Below, one piece after another: positions 7,529-9,351 of a stretch of 9,351 nt of DNA; positions within the stretch are counted from its first letter, which is position 1, and each line of letters opens with the position of its first letter. The DNA is taken from the NCBI GenBank assembly GCA_937884735.1, contig CAKZYI010000728.1, positions 1 through 9,351 on the forward strand. Direction: 5' to 3'. The DNA comes from an uncultured Pleurocapsa sp. (GTDB lineage: Bacteria; Cyanobacteriota; Cyanobacteriia; Cyanobacteriales; Xenococcaceae). Below the pieces are notes generated by a model, which worked only from the letters and a program-made list of their open reading frames with translations, was not told the origin of the DNA and did not search any database. A program made the translations under genes and the position numbers.

Positions 7529-7552
7529 TTAATAAGAATTCTTCTTAATTAA
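7529..7552 (-). promoter_or_regulatory. Candidate Fur-type operator and -10 region of the siderophore receptor
   Basis: A near-palindrome runs from TTAATAAG to CTTAATTAA around the perfect core AAGAATTCTT (7534-7543). Its first 14 bases, TTAATAAGAATTCT (7529-7542), differ by one base from 2917-2930 before the other receptor gene. Agreement with the 7-1-7 Fur consensus is only about 9 of 14, so it could be a degenerate Fur box or another repressor's site. A -10-like TTTAAT (7553-7548, minus strand) overlaps its upstream edge. The distance to ATG 7468 is about 61 bp. Confidence 0.45.
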
Positions 7553-7599
7553 ATTGGTAGTGTGAGTATCGTAGAAGATTGCGGTTTTTAATTGGAATG

Positions 7600-7636
7600 C
7601 TAGAGGGATTTTTTTTGAACGCTAGAGGGATTTTTG
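7600..7636 (-). promoter_or_regulatory. Twin direct repeat, candidate AraC-type activator site (siderophore receptor)
   Basis: The 15-mer GCTAGAGGGATTTTT (plus strand) occurs twice without mismatch, at 7599-7613 and 7621-7635, a 22-bp period. Read on the transcribed strand each copy is an A-tract followed by ATCCCTCTAG. This matches the ATCCGTYTGG pair before the other receptor gene as ATCCSTYTRG. It lies about 46 bp upstream of the putative -10, a fitting place for an activator. The neighbouring AraC/PchR-like proteins are the natural candidates to bind it, but that is inferred. Confidence 0.6.
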
Positions 7637-7665
7637 CTGACTCTAGAATTTAACTTATCTTGGAG

Positions 7666-7700
7666 GCTAAAAGCTAAAAGCTGAGAGCTAACAGCTAAAA
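7666..7700. repeat. Five tandem heptamers (GCTAAAA type)
   Basis: Five consecutive heptads read GCTAAAA, GCTAAAA, GCTGAGA, GCTAACA and GCTAAAA on the plus strand. They start nine bases beyond the stop codon of the AraC gene. Short tandemly repeated heptamers in intergenic DNA are a known feature of cyanobacterial genomes. In the direction of transcription the repeat can fold a 5-bp stem (AGCTG 7679-7683 with CAGCT 7692-7696) followed by U-rich sequence, so a weak terminator role is possible. Confidence 0.75.
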
Positions 7701-7708
7701 ACAAATTA

Positions 7709-8734
7709 CTATTCAGCTTCATACTTACAATTAACAACGCCTTGCTGATTTTTCATGTATTGTTTGGGATTGACACCATATTTTTGGCGAAAGGCGATCG
7801 CGAAATAACTACGGCTTTCAAAACCTACTCGCAGCGATATTTCTTGTACCTTCATTTCCCCTTGTGCCAGTAATTTACGAGCTTGTTCGAGTCGATAGTC
7901 ACGCAAATATTTAAAAGCAGATTGTCCAAATACTTCACGGAAACCACGCTTGAGCTTAAAGTCATTCAAACCCACCTGTCGGGCTAATTCGATTAGACTC
8001 GGCGGATTATCTAAATTATCGAGCAAAATTTGTTTGGCTTGATGAATGCGATCGCGATCGCTTTTATGTTGGCGATTAACATTATCTGACTGAAACTGGT
8101 GTAGATGGAAAGTTATGAGATCTACAGCCCGACTTTCTAAATACATTTGTTTCATCAAACCTTGATAGGGACAATGAAGAATATTCTGTAATGCCTGTTG
8201 CATCGGTCGAGTGATTTTTCCCTTCTGATAATAGGGAGGAGTTTTACCTTCTAAAATAAATTGGCGTATTTCAAAAGGTAATTGTTCCAATTGTTCTGTC
8301 TCAAAACTAGCAAAAAATTGCTGTGGTTCAAATCTCAGGTATATTCGATAAAATGGCTCTCCAGTTTGCCACCATTCAGTTTCTTTGGTGTCGTAGTTAC
8401 ATTCAGAATAATAACTTCCTGCTAATTCTTCAATCTCATCGGTTAGACCATGACGCTGTATTTTTACCTTTCCCGACAAGAAAAAGCTCAAACCAAACTG
8501 ATAACAGTCAAAAATATCCCTCAGACAAATAAAATCTTGACTTATTTCTATTTTACTGATGTAGATCCACAATCCGTTTCGCAACTTTAGGGACGAATCA
8601 TAACAATTACCTAACTCTGGAACATCAATTTTAAATGTACGTTCAAAACTATTGGATTCAGATAAAATTTCTGCATTGCGATAATTTTCTGCCCAAATCT
8701 CGTCCCAGTCGCGATCAGTGATGATTTTTGTCAT
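7709..8734 (-). CDS. AraC-family (PchR-like) transcription regulator
   Basis: This 341-residue protein starts with ATG at 8734. The C-terminal AraC/XylS DNA-binding domain spans about 230-329. Its first helix-turn-helix includes SLIELARQVGLNDFKLKRGF (about 246-265). The second is IS.RVGFESRSYFAIAFRQKYGVNP (about 299-324), ending with the family's P.QY motif. The N-terminal 225 residues are the ligand-sensing half found in PchR-like regulators, which bind ferric siderophores and activate receptor genes. GLNDFKLKRGFREVFG is characteristic of the PchR subgroup. There is no clear Shine-Dalgarno before the ATG. A Fur-box-like palindrome sits 6-24 bp upstream, so expression is probably iron-repressed. 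The gene lies upstream of, and in the same direction as, the siderophore receptor, but 216 bp with its own control signals separate them. It is a paralogue of the next regulator to the right. Confidence 0.93.
   Translation of the reverse strand: MTKIITDRDWDEIWAENYRNAEILSESNSFERTFKIDVPELGNCYDSSLKLRNGLWIYISKIEISQDFICLRDIFDCYQFGLSFFLSGKVKIQRHGLTDEIEELAGSYYSECNYDTKETEWWQTGEPFYRIYLRFEPQQFFASFETEQLEQLPFEIRQFILEGKTPPYYQKGKITRPMQQALQNILHCPYQGLMKQMYLESRAVDLITFHLHQFQSDNVNRQHKSDRDRIHQAKQILLDNLDNPPSLIELARQVGLNDFKLKRGFREVFGQSAFKYLRDYRLEQARKLLAQGEMKVQEISLRVGFESRSYFAIAFRQKYGVNPKQYMKNQQGVVNCKYEAE
8048..8061. repeat. HIP1 palindromes, overlapping pair (ten copies in the window)
   Basis: GCGATCGCGATCGC holds two overlapping copies of the highly iterated palindrome GCGATCGC. 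Other exact copies start at 1386, 2784, 3540, 4368, 5810, 7142, 7794 and 8979. This density, about one per 0.9 kb, is far above chance for moderately AT-rich DNA and marks the sequence as cyanobacterial. The copies lie inside genes, including both pseudogenes, so the broken genes share the host's sequence signature. Confidence 0.9.
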
Positions 8735-8739
8735 AGTTT

Positions 8740-8758
8740 ATTGATAAATAATATCAAT
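8740..8758 (-). promoter_or_regulatory. Fur-box-like palindrome upstream of the AraC gene
   Basis: ATTGATAAATAATATCAAT is a 19-bp inverted repeat with perfect 7-bp arms (ATTGATA / TATCAAT) around five bases. Its inner 15 bases (8742-8756) match 12 of the 14 informative positions of the 7-1-7 Fur consensus TGATAATnATTATCA. It lies 6-24 bp before the ATG at 8734, within the 95-bp gap between the two regulator genes. This is the best Fur-site candidate in the window. Confidence 0.65.
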
Positions 8759-8829
8759 AGCTGTAAACTCAATCATACTATGGTTATTTCTAGTAAAGTA
8801 GGATAGTCTCTGACATCCAAACAAATTTT

Positions 8830-9351
8830 CTAACGACGACAAGCACTAGGGCTAATCCCAAATTGTCGTTTAAAAGCAGCTCCAAATCGGCTTAAGCTAC
8901 TGAAACCCACGATCCGAGCAATCTCTGAGACGCTGAGATTAGTTTCGAGCAATAATTGACGAGCTTTTTCCAAACGTTGCGATCGCAAATAGCCAAATAC
9001 CGTCGTATCGAAACAATGGCGAAAACCTAATTTGAGTTTGTAATCGTTAAGACCGACAAGCTTTGCTAATGCCAACAGAGAGGGAGGGTTCTCCATTTGC
9101 TGTAGTAAAATTTCTCTGGCGTGGTAAACGCGATCGATATCGCTGGCTTTTAATCCTGGGGGTCGAGTTTTACCTTTGATTAAATCTTGAATCTGTGCCA
9201 GCTTGAGAATAATTAACTCTATGGCTTTATTTTCCAGATAAAACTGTTTGAGAGAACCTTGTAGATCGCAATGCAAAATCTGATGGACGGTCATTTGCAT
9301 AGCGGTCGTAAGTGTTTCTAGCTGATAGTAAGGCTGAAAAGATTCTCCTGC
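8830..9351 (-). CDS. AraC-family (PchR-like) regulator, C-terminal part (runs off right edge)
   Basis: The frame is open from the right edge of the window to TAG at 8832-8830, giving the last 173 residues; the N-terminal sensing half is outside. A Met at 9300 lies inside the conserved region and is not the real start, since the frame upstream of it (ESFQPYYQLETLTTA) aligns with the paralogue's PPYYQKGKITRP. The DNA-binding domain covers the last 105 or so residues: SLLALAKLVGLNDYKLKLGF forms the first helix-turn-helix and VSEIARIVGFSSLSRFGAAFKRQFGISP the second. It resembles the neighbouring regulator throughout (ILHC..QG..KQ.YLE.KA.ELI), so the two arose by duplication. It should sense a siderophore or iron state and activate uptake genes. 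It lies 95 bp upstream of the second regulator. Confidence 0.92.
   Translation of the reverse strand, partial: AGESFQPYYQLETLTTAMQMTVHQILHCDLQGSLKQFYLENKAIELIILKLAQIQDLIKGKTRPPGLKASDIDRVYHAREILLQQMENPPSLLALAKLVGLNDYKLKLGFRHCFDTTVFGYLRSQRLEKARQLLLETNLSVSEIARIVGFSSLSRFGAAFKRQFGISPSACRR

Noticed and set aside
7666..7700. Heptamer array as a CRISPR or mobile-element remnant
   Set aside because: Units are only seven bases with no spacers, and no cas or transposase genes or flanking duplications are present.

Overview
The window reads as chromosomal DNA from a cyanobacterium. The octamer GCGATCGC (the HIP1 palindrome typical of many cyanobacteria) occurs ten times. Both TonB-dependent receptors carry an N-terminal AMIN domain, a fusion characteristic of cyanobacteria. 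The DNA is moderately AT-rich. I cannot name a genus. Every gene I can support is on the minus strand, so the biological order runs from right to left.

Layout in transcription order: a 5'-truncated AraC-family regulator (9351-8830); a second, paralogous AraC-family regulator (8734-7709) preceded by a near-consensus Fur-box-like palindrome; an intergenic control region with heptamer repeats, a twin direct repeat and a Fur-like site (7493-7708); a TonB-dependent siderophore receptor (start best placed at 7468, end 4826); a FecB-type iron-siderophore-binding lipoprotein gene (4807-3845) broken by an in-frame TAA; a pyridoxamine-5'-phosphate-oxidase-like gene (3845-3282) broken by an in-frame TGA; a 381-bp control region (2901-3281); a second AMIN/TonB-dependent receptor (2900-411, TTG start); and the first 126 residues of a PepSY-type membrane protein that runs off the left edge.

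Together these form a ferric-siderophore uptake locus. The outer-membrane receptors import the chelate with TonB energy, the periplasmic lipoprotein would hand it to an ABC importer (permease and ATPase genes are not in this window), and the PepSY membrane protein is of a type often found beside such receptors. The AraC proteins resemble PchR, a class of siderophore-responsive activators.

The most notable observations are two. First, both receptor genes have the same promoter architecture: a pair of ATCCSTYTRG direct repeats with A-tracts, 20-22 bp apart, then a -10-like hexamer, then a TTAATAARAATTCT element resembling half of a Fur box, at nearly equal spacings. This suggests joint AraC activation and Fur repression. 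Second, two adjacent, translationally linked genes each have a single in-frame stop codon (TAA and TGA) in an otherwise intact, family-like reading frame.
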